Positions 17,389 to 26,574 of a stretch of DNA of 64,000 nt are shown in pieces. The notes below the pieces were generated by a model. That model did no database searches, was not told where the DNA came from, and saw only the letters and a program-made list of their open reading frames with translations. The stretch is from Streptomyces sp. NBC_00353. GTDB lineage: Bacteria; Actinomycetota; Actinomycetes; Streptomycetales; Streptomycetaceae. The stretch's first letter is position 1; the number at the start of each line of letters is the position of its first letter. The stretch lies in contig NZ_CP107985.1 in assembly GCF_036108815.1 (NCBI RefSeq), positions 8,429,501 to 8,493,500 on the forward strand. Direction: 5' to 3'. A program made the translations under genes and the position numbers.

Positions 17389-18312
17389 TCAGAAGGCCTG
17401 AGCCCCCTGCGGCGTTCCAGGGGCGATGCCCAGCGCCGTCATGTACATCGACAGCACGAGCTTGCCGATCGCCGGGTACGCACCGAGCGGCTCGGCCGTC
17501 GCGCAGCCCGCCTCCTTCGCGGCGGCGTCCAGCAGCCCCTCCGCGATCTCGGGACCCACCAGGTACGGCGCCAGGGCCAGCTGCACCGAACCGGAGCCCG
17601 TCAGCTGCTCGGCGATCGACGCGACCGAACCCTCGACATCGAGGGCCGCGGCCATCACCGGTACCGCGAGCCGGGCAGCCAGCAGCATGCCGGTGATCCC
17701 GGCGGCCTGCACGGCCTCCTCGCCACCCACGGTGGCCAGCACGATGCCATCGGCGGCCGTGGCCACGGTGAACAGCCTGGCGCGGTCGGCGCGGGCCAGA
17801 CCGGCCTCGGAGAGGCGTACGTGCAGCGCCTCGGCGAGCAGCGGGTGCGGACCGAGCACATCGGTCAGCTCGACCTGCGCGCGGCTGTCCATGACGGCTT
17901 GGCGTATCCGCCGGAGCAGGGCGCTGTCCGGTCCCGCGAGCAGCGGCACCACGACGGCGGCCGGCCCCTCGGGCTCGGCGACCTCACGGCCTGCGGCCTT
18001 CGCCTGCTCGTAGCGCGCGATGCGCTCGGCGGCAGCGTGCGCGAGCACGGAGGCGAGCGTGGGGTATTCGGCGTCGTCGCCGTCGAGATAACCGATCCGT
18101 GCGTTGAGACCGGGCAGCTCGGACCGGGCAATGCTGATGACCTCTTCGGCCAGGCTGCGGGTGGCCGCCGAGGGGGTACCGGGAACGGCAAGAACGAGCG
18201 CGGCAGCGCCCTCAGGTGCGACCACGGGCTCCGGGCGGCGGTGCCGTCCGGACTGGCGAGGTCGCGGCATTCGTACAGGCAGGCCGGAAGCGGGCCCAGT
18301 GGGGGTGCTCAT
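17389..18312 (-). CDS. CbiX/sirohydrochlorin chelatase family protein
   Basis: 307 aa. Two tandem CbiX-like halves follow a basic, disordered N-terminus of about 30 residues. The first begins ALVLAVPGTPSAATRSLAEEV and the second LFTVATAADGIVLATVGGEE. Family members insert cobalt or iron into sirohydrochlorin. Here the usual N-terminal His of the first half (HGS motif) is replaced (VPGT), so chelatase activity is uncertain, as in many Streptomyces homologues. No tetrapyrrole gene is adjacent. Confidence 0.75.
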   Translation of the reverse strand: MSTPTGPASGLPVRMPRPRQSGRHRRPEPVVAPEGAAALVLAVPGTPSAATRSLAEEVISIARSELPGLNARIGYLDGDDAEYPTLASVLAHAAAERIARYEQAKAAGREVAEPEGPAAVVVPLLAGPDSALLRRIRQAVMDSRAQVELTDVLGPHPLLAEALHVRLSEAGLARADRARLFTVATAADGIVLATVGGEEAVQAAGITGMLLAARLAVPVMAAALDVEGSVASIAEQLTGSGSVQLALAPYLVGPEIAEGLLDAAAKEAGCATAEPLGAYPAIGKLVLSMYMTALGIAPGTPQGAQAF

Positions 18313-18431
18313 GGCGCCGCATGCTACTGGTTTTGGGTGCCCCGCTGTTCGGGGAGGGCCCAGTCGGGCGTTATCTGTCCGCTTTTATCCGATGAATGGC
18401 TTACCGGCCAACTGCCCTGCTCTGTCGGTCC

Positions 18432-19463
18432 TTACCGGCCCTCCTGTCCAGGCCCGTAGGCGGGTACGAACAGCATTGTCGGGTGCAGCGGCAACCGCAG
18501 ATCACCGGTGGCCAGCGCCTCAGCGATGCGTAGCGAACCGGTCAGCGGATCACCCGAACCGGGGACCGTCCGCGCCTGCGGCAGTTGCCGGGCGAGCTCT
18601 TCGCGCAACGGTACGAGGAGCGGGTCGCCCATCCGGAACAAGCCACCGGTCAGGGCCACTTCGCACGCCTCGTTGTCCGCCCCGAGCTGCGGGCACACCG
18701 CCGCGGCCGCCTCCGCGATATGTCCGGCGGCGTCCCGCAGGATGCCTGCGGCGACCGGATCGTCCCCGGCGCACGCGGCGACCTCGGGGGCGAACGAGGC
18801 CAGCAGCGCGGGCCGGTCGGTGCGCGGATAGAGCACGCCGGGCATATCCGCCGCCGGACCGAACACCGCTTCCAGCCGGGCCAGCAACGCGGCCGATCCG
18901 CCGCGCCGCCCGTCATGTGCGCGCATGGCGGCATCGAGGCCGGCCCGGCCGATCCAGGCGCCGCCGCCGCTGTCGCCGAGCAGGTGACCCCAGCCGTCGG
19001 CCCGGCGCCAGCTCGTCAGATCCGTGCCCAGCGCGATCATGCCCGTGCCGCCGGCGACGACCGCCCCCGGCCGTTGTCCGACCGCTCCGGCGTACGCGGT
19101 CACCGCATCGGCGGCCAGCGCCAGCAGCCGTACCCCGAGCGCGCTCTCCAGGGCCCCTGGAAGCTCGGCGCGCAGCTGGTCCCCCAGCGTCGCCATGCCG
19201 GCGGCGCCGATCGCCACGGCGGCGATGGTGGAGCCTTCGGCGGCCCGGTCCTGCTCACCTGCCCGGGCACGCAGCTCCCGGGTGGCGGGAAGCAGCTGTT
19301 CCAGCAGGTGTCCGGCATCGATCCCGGCCGGTCCGGTACGCACCGGTGCGGCGCAGACCACGGTGGCCACCGGCTTCGCGGCCCCGACCACGCCGAGCGC
19401 CACCCGCAATCCCGAACCGCCCGAGTCCACCCCGAGGACGTACGGCCCCGCGGCGGCGGTCAC
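18432..19463 (-). CDS. BadF/BadG-type ATPase, probable N-acetylglucosamine/amino-sugar kinase
   Basis: 343 aa of the ASKHA fold. The phosphate loop is VLGVDSGGSGLRVALG and the second ATP motifs are VVAGGTGMIALG and LLGDSGGGAWIG. Families with this layout phosphorylate N-acetylglucosamine or N-acetylmuramic acid. Its GTG start overlaps the stop of the uracil-DNA glycosylase gene (GTGA), giving translational coupling to an apparently unrelated enzyme. A GlcNAc kinase would suit the amino-sugar genes further right, but they are 40 kb away. Confidence 0.82.
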   Translation of the reverse strand: MTAAAGPYVLGVDSGGSGLRVALGVVGAAKPVATVVCAAPVRTGPAGIDAGHLLEQLLPATRELRARAGEQDRAAEGSTIAAVAIGAAGMATLGDQLRAELPGALESALGVRLLALAADAVTAYAGAVGQRPGAVVAGGTGMIALGTDLTSWRRADGWGHLLGDSGGGAWIGRAGLDAAMRAHDGRRGGSAALLARLEAVFGPAADMPGVLYPRTDRPALLASFAPEVAACAGDDPVAAGILRDAAGHIAEAAAAVCPQLGADNEACEVALTGGLFRMGDPLLVPLREELARQLPQARTVPGSGDPLTGSLRIAEALATGDLRLPLHPTMLFVPAYGPGQEGR

Positions 19464-20158
19464 GGCAGCCGCCAGTCGACCGGTTGCGCTCCCTGGCGCT
19501 CCAGCAGTTCATTGGCCCGGCTGAACGGCCGCGAGCCGAAGAACCCGCGGTCCGCGGACATGGGGGAGGGATGCGAGGACTCGATCGCCGGGAAGTCGCC
19601 CAGCAACGGCCTCAGATTCCGGGCGTCACGCCCCCACAGGATCGACACCAGCGGTGTGCCCCGCGCCACCAGCGCCCGGATCGCCTGCTCGGTCACTTCC
19701 TCCCAGCCCTTGCCACGGTGCGCCGCAGGCCGACGGGGCGCCGTGGTCAGTGCCCTGTTGAGCAGCAGCACCCCCTGCCGGGTCCAGGGCGTCAGGTCGC
19801 CGTTGGACGGTCGGGGCAGTCCCAGATCCGTGTGCAGCTCCCGGTAGATGTTCTCCAGGCTGCCCGGCAGCGGCCGCACATCGGGCGCCACCGAGAAGCT
19901 CAGTCCCACCGCATGTCCCGGCGTCGGGTACGGGTCCTGACCGACGATCAGGACTCGCACCTCGTCGAAGGGCTGCTGGAACGCCCGCAGCACATTCGGC
20001 CCCGCGGGCAGGTAGGTACGCCCTGCGGCGATCTCCGCGCGCAGGAAGTCGCCCATCGCGGCGATGCGTTCGGCCACGGGGTCCAGGGCCTGAGCCCAGC
20101 CCGGTTCGATGATCTCTTTCAACGGTCTTGCTGCCACGGGCCGCACTCTACTGCTCAT
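19460..20158 (-). CDS. ung: Uracil-DNA glycosylase, family 1
   Basis: 232 aa. The water-activating motif GQDPYPTPGHAVGLSFSV contains the catalytic Asp75, and the C-terminal motif HPSPMSADRGFFGS contains the catalytic His. It removes uracil from DNA at the start of base excision repair. It lies 13 nt downstream of the Asp-box propeller gene and overlaps the kinase gene by 4 nt, so all three probably form one - strand transcript. Confidence 0.95.
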   Translation of the reverse strand: MSSRVRPVAARPLKEIIEPGWAQALDPVAERIAAMGDFLRAEIAAGRTYLPAGPNVLRAFQQPFDEVRVLIVGQDPYPTPGHAVGLSFSVAPDVRPLPGSLENIYRELHTDLGLPRPSNGDLTPWTRQGVLLLNRALTTAPRRPAAHRGKGWEEVTEQAIRALVARGTPLVSILWGRDARNLRPLLGDFPAIESSHPSPMSADRGFFGSRPFSRANELLERQGAQPVDWRLP

Positions 20159-20171
20159 ACGACCGGACCGA

Positions 20172-21260
20172 TCAACCGCCGATGGCCGTCGCCCGAACGC
20201 AGAGAACGTCCGGCAGATGTGAGGCGAGCTGCTCCCAGCTGTCCCCGTCGTCCCTGCTCGCGTACACCTCGCCGTTGCGATTGCCGAAGTAGACCCCGGC
20301 CGGGTCGGCGTTGTCCGTACAGAGCGCGTCACGCAGCACCGTGCCGTAATGCGTCTCCTCGGGCAGTCCGGCGGACAGCGGCTCCCAGCTGTTGCCGGCG
20401 TCGCTCGTGCGGAACACCCGGCAGCGGTGCTCGGCCGGGACGCGGTCGGCGTCGGCGTTGATCGGGAAGATGTACGCCGTCTGCGCCCGGTGCGGGTGGG
20501 CCGCAGCGGCGAAGCCGAAGTCGGACGGCAGCCCCTCGCCGATGTCCGTCCAGCTGTCCCCGGAGTCGTCGCTGCGGAACACACCCCAGTGGTTCTGCAG
20601 ATAGAGCCGGTCCGGATCGACCGCGTCCCGGGCGACCTTGTGGACACACTGACCGAACTCCGGGTTCGGATCCGGCAGGAAGACCGCCGACACCCCCTTG
20701 TTCGACGGGGCCCAGCTCGCGCCGCCGTCCTTGGTGCGGAACACCCCGGCCGTGGAGACCGCGACGGTCACGTCCTGCGCATCCCTCGGATCGGTCAGGA
20801 TCGTGTGGAGCCCCTCACCGCCCCCGCCCGGCACCCACTTCGAACGCGTCGGATGCTCCCACAGCGGGCGGACCAGCTCGAACGACTCCCCGCGGTCCTC
20901 CGAGCGGAAGAGCGCGGCCGGCTCCGTCCCCGCGTACACGACGTCGGGCGCCTCGTCCCCCGCCGGGTGCAGCTGCCAGACCCGCTCCAGCGAGGCGCCG
21001 GTGAACGACGGGAATTTCACCGCCGGTTGCTGCGGCTCGACCCATGTCGCGCCCAGGTCGTCGGAGTGGAACACCGACGGCCCCCAGTGCGCACTGTCCC
21101 CTCCGACCAGCAGCCGGGGCACCGGACCGCGGGTGTCGATGGCGATCGAGTAGATCGCCTGCGCATTGAAGTGCGGGGCGCCGAACTCCCAGGCGCCACC
21201 ACGCCTTCGGCCGATGAAAAGTCCTTTACGGGTTCCCACAGTGAGCAGTACGTCGGTCAT
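20172..21260 (-). CDS. Asp-box (BNR) beta-propeller protein, sialidase/Ycf48-like
   Basis: 362 aa, no signal peptide, starting MTDVLLTVGTRKGLFIG. Six Asp-box motifs of the S-x-D-x-G-x-(T/S)-(W/F) type are visible (SDDLGATW, SEDRGESF, TKDGGASW, SDDSGDSW, TSDAGNSW, SRDDGDSW), marking blades of a propeller as in sialidases and photosystem assembly factor Ycf48. Homologues are often called exo-alpha-sialidases, but catalytic residues are not evident and the protein looks cytoplasmic. The function is unknown. Confidence 0.82.
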   Translation of the reverse strand: MTDVLLTVGTRKGLFIGRRRGGAWEFGAPHFNAQAIYSIAIDTRGPVPRLLVGGDSAHWGPSVFHSDDLGATWVEPQQPAVKFPSFTGASLERVWQLHPAGDEAPDVVYAGTEPAALFRSEDRGESFELVRPLWEHPTRSKWVPGGGGEGLHTILTDPRDAQDVTVAVSTAGVFRTKDGGASWAPSNKGVSAVFLPDPNPEFGQCVHKVARDAVDPDRLYLQNHWGVFRSDDSGDSWTDIGEGLPSDFGFAAAAHPHRAQTAYIFPINADADRVPAEHRCRVFRTSDAGNSWEPLSAGLPEETHYGTVLRDALCTDNADPAGVYFGNRNGEVYASRDDGDSWEQLASHLPDVLCVRATAIGG

Positions 21261-21457
21261 GACCGACCCCTTCCGAAACGCCTTTGTCGCGGACACGGGC
21301 CAGTCTGCACCCGGCCACTGACAGTGGTGTGCAGAGACGATGTCTCTGCAGGTCGGACGGGGGTGGCGGGCGAAGGGCGAGCCTCCGGCAGGGGAGCTGC
21401 GGCCGCATCCGCACGGGCCGTCTTGACCACCGTCCGTAGCGGGCCGTAGCGTGCGGG

Positions 21458-21470
21458 AGAAAGCGCTTGC
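21458..21470. promoter_or_regulatory. LacI-type half-symmetric site around AAGCGCTT
   Basis: AAGCGCTT (21461-21468) is an 8-bp palindrome with a CG centre, flanked as AGAAAGCGCTTGC, about 33 bp before the cupin gene start. It resembles generic LacI/GalR operators. The regulator is unknown. Confidence 0.35.
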
Positions 21471-21500
21471 CCCGTCGTCGATCCGGACCCAGGAGCACCC

Positions 21501-22217
21501 GTGGTGACCTTCGAAGGACTGCCCGGCGCCGTGGCCGTCTCCCACCTCAGGGTCTACGACTGGCCCACCGAGGACGGACTGCGCGGGGGTACGCCCCACC
21601 TCCACCTCACCTGTTCCGAGGGGTATGTGGTGGTCGGCGGAGCCGGCTCCGTGCAGACCCTCACCACGTCCGGCTTCCGGCAGACGCCCCTGACCGCCGG
21701 GTCCCTGGTGTGGTTCACCCCCGGCACGATCCACCGCCTCGTCAACGACGACGCCCTGTGCATCGTCGTCCTCATGCAGAACAGCGGACTGCCCGAAGCC
21801 GGGGACGCCGTTCTCACCCTGCCGCCCCGGTGCCTGACGGACACCGACACCTACCGCGCGGCGGCCGCACTCCCCGCCGACGCGGCAGAGCCGGAACAGG
21901 AACGCGCCGCCCGCGTCCGCCGCGATCTCGCCGTCGAGGGCTTTCTCGCGCTGCGCCGCGCCACCGAGGCCGGCGACCCCGAGCCGCTCGCCGCCTTCCA
22001 CCGCGCGGCCGCCGCGCTCGTGAAGCACCGGACGGACGACTGGCGGGGGCGCTGGGAACAGGGCGCCGCCGCCGCGTCCCGGGCAACCGGTGAACAGCTG
22101 GACTCCCTGGCGCAGGGCGACAGTGGCCATCTCGCCCTTGCCTGTGTGCACGCCGAACAGCCTTCGGCGTACCGAAAGTTCGGGATGTGCGGCCGTCTCG
22201 ATGTCTACGGCGGCTGA
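21501..22217 (+). CDS. Cupin-domain protein
   Basis: 238 aa. The N-terminal half is a cupin barrel: motif 1 THLHLTCSEGYVVVGGAGSV-like (TPHLHLTCSEGY, VVVGGAGSV) and motif 2 LVWFTPGTIHRL, supplying His and Glu residues for a metal. The C-terminal 110 residues are helical and Ala-rich. Cupins of this type are found near sugar metabolism genes, but no substrate can be named. AGGAG lies 5 nt before GTG 21501 and 8 nt before the in-frame GTG 21504, so either may be used. Confidence 0.75.
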   Translation: MVTFEGLPGAVAVSHLRVYDWPTEDGLRGGTPHLHLTCSEGYVVVGGAGSVQTLTTSGFRQTPLTAGSLVWFTPGTIHRLVNDDALCIVVLMQNSGLPEAGDAVLTLPPRCLTDTDTYRAAAALPADAAEPEQERAARVRRDLAVEGFLALRRATEAGDPEPLAAFHRAAAALVKHRTDDWRGRWEQGAAAASRATGEQLDSLAQGDSGHLALACVHAEQPSAYRKFGMCGRLDVYGG

Positions 22218-22319
22218 TTCCACGGCGGGCGGCGGCTCAGGCCGTGCTCACCGGGTGCGACCGCAGCTGGTGGGCGCGTCCGTCGTGCTCCTTGGCCTCC
22301 GTTGCTCCTGGTGGCGCGC

Positions 22320-25055
22320 TCAGAGCCCCAAGGCGTCGTCGGACCACTCGAATGCCGGCGCTCCACCCGCGCCCGGCGTCTGTTCGGACCAGATGACCTT
22401 GCCCTTGGCGGTGTAGCGGGTGCCCCACCGGTCGGCGAACTGGGCGACGAGGTACAGACCGCGGCCGCCCTCGTCCGTCGTCGACGCATACCGCAGATGC
22501 GGTGCGGTGCTCCCGGAGTCGGACACTTCGCAGATCAGCGAGCGGTCGTGCAGCATCCGGACGCGGATCGGGGCGCCGCCGTAGCGGATGGCATTGGTGA
22601 CCAGCTCACTGAGGATCAGCTCGGTGGCGAAGATCTCTTCCTCCAGCCCCCGGTCGGTGAGCCACTGGGACACTTCCTTGCGGACCCCGGCGACGGCCGA
22701 CGGGTCGGGCTCGATGTCCCATTCGCCGATGCGGGAGGGGGCGAGGATGCGCGTAGCGGCGACCAGGACGGCGGCGTCGTCACCCGGAGGGGTGGGCAGG
22801 AGCGCTGTGATCAGGTCGTCGCAGGTCTCCTCCGGAGTGCGGTGCTGTCCGGCCAGGGTGTCGCGCAACGTGTCGAGGCCGGTATCGAAATCCTGCTCGC
22901 GCGACTGGACGAGACCGTCGGTGTAGAGCACCAGACGGGTCCCCTCCGGCAGCGGCAACTCCACTGCCTCGAAAGGCAGTCCGCCGATGCCCAGAGGCAG
23001 GCCTGCCGGGACGTCGGGGAACTGCACCGTGCCGTCGGGCAGCACCAGGACGGGACCGGGATGGCCGGCCCGGGCGACGGAGCAGGTGCCGGCCACCGGG
23101 TCGTAGACGGCGTACAGGCAGGTTGCTCCCGTGACCTCCGCGCGCCCGCCGTCGGCGTGCTCCTCCTGGTCGATGCGTGCCACCAGTTCGTCGACGCGCG
23201 CGAGGAGTTCGTCGGCCGGCAGGTCCAGCGTGGAGAAATTGTGGACCGCGGTGCGCAGGCGGCCCATCGTCGCGGCGGCGTGCAGACCGTGCCCGACGAC
23301 GTCACCGACGACCAGTGCGACGCGGGTACCGGTCAGCGGGATGACATCGAACCAGTCGCCGCCCACCCCCTCCTGAGCCGGCATATAGCGGTATGCGACG
23401 TCGAGAGCGTCCTGCTCGGGCAGGCCGCGGGGCAGCAGGCTGCGCTGCAGCGTCACCGCCATCTCGTGCTCGCGGGTGTAGCGGCGGGCGTTGTCGACAC
23501 AGACGGCTGCCCGGGCGACCAGTTCCTCGGCGAACGTCAGATCGTCCCGGTCGAAGGGTTCCGGATTCTCCGCCCGCCAGAAATTCGCCATGCCCAGGAC
23601 CGCACCGCGGGCGTGCAGCGGAACGGAGAGCAGGGAGTGGACACCGTACGCGAGGATTTTCGCCGCCTGTTCGGGGTCGGGCCCCTGCCAGCGCGGCTCG
23701 GCGGACAGGTCCGGCACCAGCATCGTGTGCCCACTGATCAGGCCCAGGGCCGGCGGGCTGGTGGGAACGAACCCGATGATCCTTCCGATCGGATAGAAGG
23801 GGTGGTCGCCGCGCACGCCTGCCGCAGCCGTACGCCGCATGTCCAGCACGGTGCCGAGCGGCACCGACGGCTCCTCACCGTGCAGCACGGACTCGGCGAG
23901 GTCGACCGAGGCGAAGTCGGCGAAACGGGGGACCACCACTTCCGCCAGCTCCTCCGCGGTCCGGGTCACATCCAGGGTCGTCCCGATGCGCGCACCGGCC
24001 GCGTGCAACAGCAGGAGCCGCCCCCGTACCTCTGCGGCCCGGCCGGCAAGGGCGGCCAGTTCCGTCGTGTCCCGCAGGGTCGCGACGGTCCCGGCGGGTC
24101 CGCCGTGTTCGTCGGTGGGCCGCAGATTGACGGCCAGCAGCCGGTCGCCGGCCATGCTCACCTCGTCGGAGGCGACACGGCCGGAGGCGAGCAGTTCCGC
24201 GAGGGGAGGAGGCAGGCCGACATCTGTCATCGGGCGCCCCTCGGCGTCCGCAGGCAGGCGCAGCAGCCGCCGGGCCTCGTCGTTGGCCAACACCAGCCGT
24301 CCGTCGCCGTCGATGATGAGCACACCTTCGCGTACGGAGTGCAGCACCGCGGCGTGATGGTCGTACAGTCGCGTCATCTCGGCGGGGCCGAGCCCGCGCG
24401 TCTGCCGCCGCAGACGTCGGCTGACCAGCGCCGCTCCGCCGGAGGTGAGGGCAAGTGCGACCACCGCGGAGCCGGCCAGCACCGGCAGTTCGCGGTCGGC
24501 CATCTTGTTCACGTTCGTGACCTTGATGCCCACGGACACCAGACCGGCGGTCGAGCCGTCGGACCGCGGTACGGGCACCACCGAGGTCACGGCCGGCCCC
24601 CGGCTCCCCGTGAACGTTCGGGTGAAGCCGTGCCCGAGAGCCGCCTCCTTGTACGGGCCGAGGACGTGCTTGCCGATCAGCGCGCGATCGGGGTGGGTGT
24701 AGCGGATACCGCGTGTGCTGGACACGACGACGTACTCGACGTGTGTGCTTTTCCGGACCTCGTCGGTAAGCGGCTCCAGCACGGCGGTGGGATCCGGGCC
24801 GTCCAGCGCCGTCACGATGCCGGGGGAGTGAGCGAACGTGACGGCGACGGCGTTCGAACGGCTTCGGGCTTCCTGAACGGCGGCATGCCGGCCCTGCCAC
24901 ACGAGCGAGAACGCGGCCACGGCGACGATCAGCACCACCAGCGCCAGCTCCAGAAGCAGCACCTGCCCGGCCACGGAGCGCACGCCGAGCAAGGTATGGG
25001 AGCGCCCAGGGCGCGATGGTCGGAGCCTTGCCATACATCTGCCAAAGCTGCCCAT
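22320..25055 (-). CDS. Membrane sensor SpoIIE-type PP2C phosphatase with PAS, GAF and ATPase domains
   Basis: 911 aa. Order: membrane helix (about 32-53), extracytoplasmic single-Cache-like sensor (about 55-185), membrane helix (about 190-212), PAS (about 230-340), GAF (about 355-530), SpoIIE/RsbU PP2C phosphatase (VGGDWFDVIPL, VVGDVVGHG), then a C-terminal HATPase of the anti-sigma kinase type (ELVTNAIRYGG, GGRGLYLV). It would dephosphorylate an anti-anti-sigma factor while also carrying a kinase-like domain, linking an external signal to a SigB-type sigma factor. ATG 25055 follows AAAAAGGAG by only 2 nt and ATG 25034 is a possible start. No sigma or anti-sigma gene is adjacent. Confidence 0.9.
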   Translation of the reverse strand: MGSFGRCMARLRPSRPGRSHTLLGVRSVAGQVLLLELALVVLIVAVAAFSLVWQGRHAAVQEARSRSNAVAVTFAHSPGIVTALDGPDPTAVLEPLTDEVRKSTHVEYVVVSSTRGIRYTHPDRALIGKHVLGPYKEAALGHGFTRTFTGSRGPAVTSVVPVPRSDGSTAGLVSVGIKVTNVNKMADRELPVLAGSAVVALALTSGGAALVSRRLRRQTRGLGPAEMTRLYDHHAAVLHSVREGVLIIDGDGRLVLANDEARRLLRLPADAEGRPMTDVGLPPPLAELLASGRVASDEVSMAGDRLLAVNLRPTDEHGGPAGTVATLRDTTELAALAGRAAEVRGRLLLLHAAGARIGTTLDVTRTAEELAEVVVPRFADFASVDLAESVLHGEEPSVPLGTVLDMRRTAAAGVRGDHPFYPIGRIIGFVPTSPPALGLISGHTMLVPDLSAEPRWQGPDPEQAAKILAYGVHSLLSVPLHARGAVLGMANFWRAENPEPFDRDDLTFAEELVARAAVCVDNARRYTREHEMAVTLQRSLLPRGLPEQDALDVAYRYMPAQEGVGGDWFDVIPLTGTRVALVVGDVVGHGLHAAATMGRLRTAVHNFSTLDLPADELLARVDELVARIDQEEHADGGRAEVTGATCLYAVYDPVAGTCSVARAGHPGPVLVLPDGTVQFPDVPAGLPLGIGGLPFEAVELPLPEGTRLVLYTDGLVQSREQDFDTGLDTLRDTLAGQHRTPEETCDDLITALLPTPPGDDAAVLVAATRILAPSRIGEWDIEPDPSAVAGVRKEVSQWLTDRGLEEEIFATELILSELVTNAIRYGGAPIRVRMLHDRSLICEVSDSGSTAPHLRYASTTDEGGRGLYLVAQFADRWGTRYTAKGKVIWSEQTPGAGGAPAFEWSDDALGL

Positions 25056-25365
25056 AGCTCCTTTTTACCAGCTATGTCCATACAAGAATTCGAAGAGGAT
25101 CGCTTGCATGGGCAACGGGTGCGGTACCCGGGGCGGGGCCGTCACAGCGCCCCTCCGGCAGATGGTGGCCTCGGCCGGCCCCTGCCCTCGTCGGAGGCGC
25201 CGGCCCGCTTGGCTGCCGCCCGCGTCCGCGCCCGAGGCCTGGTCGGCGGGTGCCCCGCCGCCACCGAGACCGTCGTCCGCACCGACCGCGACCTGCCCGC
25301 CCCCGGGCGAACGATCACCTCTGTCGTGAAACCGCTGGGGGCCCGGCCGCAGGTCGGACGAGACG
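25056..25365. other. 310-bp gap between sensor phosphatase and bxlR
   Basis: No credible gene. An AT-richer stretch at 25070-25105 probably carries the promoter of the leftward phosphatase gene. The rest is GC-rich with no clear hairpin or motif. Confidence 0.5.
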
Positions 25366-26424
25366 TCAGAGGCGCGGGGCCGCTGTGCTGCTGCGCACCA
25401 CCAGGTTGGTCGCGAGGTCGACCCGAGTGGTCGCGGGCTGCTGGCCCCGGCTGAGATCGAGGACCAGCCGGGCGGCGGTCTCGGCCATCTCGATGAGCGG
25501 CTGGCGCACCGTGGTGAGCGGCGGCCCGATCCACCGGGTGAGGGGCAGATCGTCGAAGCCGACGACGCTGAGGTCCTCCGGAATGCGCAGGCCCAGCTCG
25601 CGAGCGGCCTCGTAGACGCCGAGTGCCTGCAGGTCGTTTCCGGCGAAGATGGCGGTGGGCGGCTCGGGCAGCCGCAGGAGTTCCAGCCCCGCGGTGTAGC
25701 CGTCCTCGTGCGAGAACTCGCCCTCCCGGACCAGATCGGGATCGATGGGCAGCCCCGCGGTCTCCATGGCGGCCCGGTAGCCGTCGACCCGGGCTCGGCT
25801 GCACATCATCCGGGACGGGCCGCTGATGACACCGATCCGCCGGTGCCCGAGACCGGTCAGATGACGCGTGGCGGCCAGCCCGCCCTGCCAGTTCGTCGTT
25901 CCGACCGACGGCACGTCGTCACCCGGGTCACCCGCCGGATCGACCACCGCGAAGGGGATGTTGCGGCTGGTCAGCTGGGCGCGCTGGGCCGCGGTCAGAT
26001 CCGAAAGCACCAGGATCACACCCACCGGCCGACGGGCCAGCACGCCGTCCACCCAGGTCTGGCCCGGTGTCAGCCGGCCCGCGCTCTCGGAGAGCACCAG
26101 GCTCAGCCCCTCCTCCCGGGCGACGTTCTCGACGCCTCGGACGACCTCCATGGCCCAGCCGCTGTCGAGCTCGTGGAAAACCAGATCGATCAGCTGCGAC
26201 TGCGCCGTGGAACCCCGCCTGCGGCGGTAGCCGTGGAGCAGCAGCAACTCCTCCACCCTGGTGCGCGTACCGGGGGCGACGTCGGCTCGGCCGTTCAGCA
26301 CTTTCGAAACTGTCGGTGCCGAGACTCCGGCCGCGCGAGCGATCTCCGCCAGCGTGGCGGTGCTCTGCGACGGCACGTCGGCAGACGCCTTCTCCTGTGG
26401 TGACTGGACCTTTGCAGGGCTCAT
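25366..26424 (-). CDS. bxlR: LacI-family repressor of the xylobiose operon, BxlR-like
   Basis: 352 aa. A 22-residue tail precedes the LacI helix-turn-helix (ATLAEIARAAGVSAPTVSKVLNG, hinge VAPGTRTRVEELLLLHGY). A periplasmic-binding-protein-like sugar sensor domain follows (VGFDDLPLTRW near the C-terminus). It is divergent from the sugar-binding protein gene, exactly the arrangement of bxlR and bxlEFGA in S. thermoviolaceus, where BxlR represses until xylobiose is present. The 150-bp shared promoter carries the operator at 26547-26563. The specific ligand is inferred from context. Confidence 0.85.
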   Translation of the reverse strand: MSPAKVQSPQEKASADVPSQSTATLAEIARAAGVSAPTVSKVLNGRADVAPGTRTRVEELLLLHGYRRRRGSTAQSQLIDLVFHELDSGWAMEVVRGVENVAREEGLSLVLSESAGRLTPGQTWVDGVLARRPVGVILVLSDLTAAQRAQLTSRNIPFAVVDPAGDPGDDVPSVGTTNWQGGLAATRHLTGLGHRRIGVISGPSRMMCSRARVDGYRAAMETAGLPIDPDLVREGEFSHEDGYTAGLELLRLPEPPTAIFAGNDLQALGVYEAARELGLRIPEDLSVVGFDDLPLTRWIGPPLTTVRQPLIEMAETAARLVLDLSRGQQPATTRVDLATNLVVRSSTAAPRL

Positions 26425-26546
26425 GCAGGAATCGTAGCTTCATGTCCCTCGGATCGGGGAAGGGGTCAGGGTTCGGAAAATCCTTCCGCGAACCTCTTGA
26501 CGTGCCCGAAACACGACCGTACGGTTCCGGCAACATTCGAAAGACA

Positions 26547-26563
26547 TCCCGAAACATTCGACA
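26547..26563. promoter_or_regulatory. Predicted BxlR operator before bxlE
   Basis: TCCCGAAACATTCGACA contains the inverted halves CGAA and TTCG (26550-26560). A second TTCGAA palindrome lies 10 bp upstream (26536-26541). The same 17-mer recurs before the xylanase with two changes. I recall a CGAA/TTCG inverted element as the BxlR target in S. thermoviolaceus. The site overlaps the region just upstream of the bxlE ribosome binding site, suited to repression. Confidence 0.7.
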
Positions 26564-26574
26564 GAGGTGCGGTC

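Noticed and set aside
25108..25329. 73-codon + strand frame between the sensor phosphatase and bxlR
   Set aside because: Pro/Ala/Arg-rich, no ribosome binding site, in a promoter gap.
22302..25454. 1050-codon + strand open frame opposite the sensor phosphatase
   Set aside because: Antisense shadow. The - strand has clear Cache, PAS, GAF, PP2C and ATPase domains.
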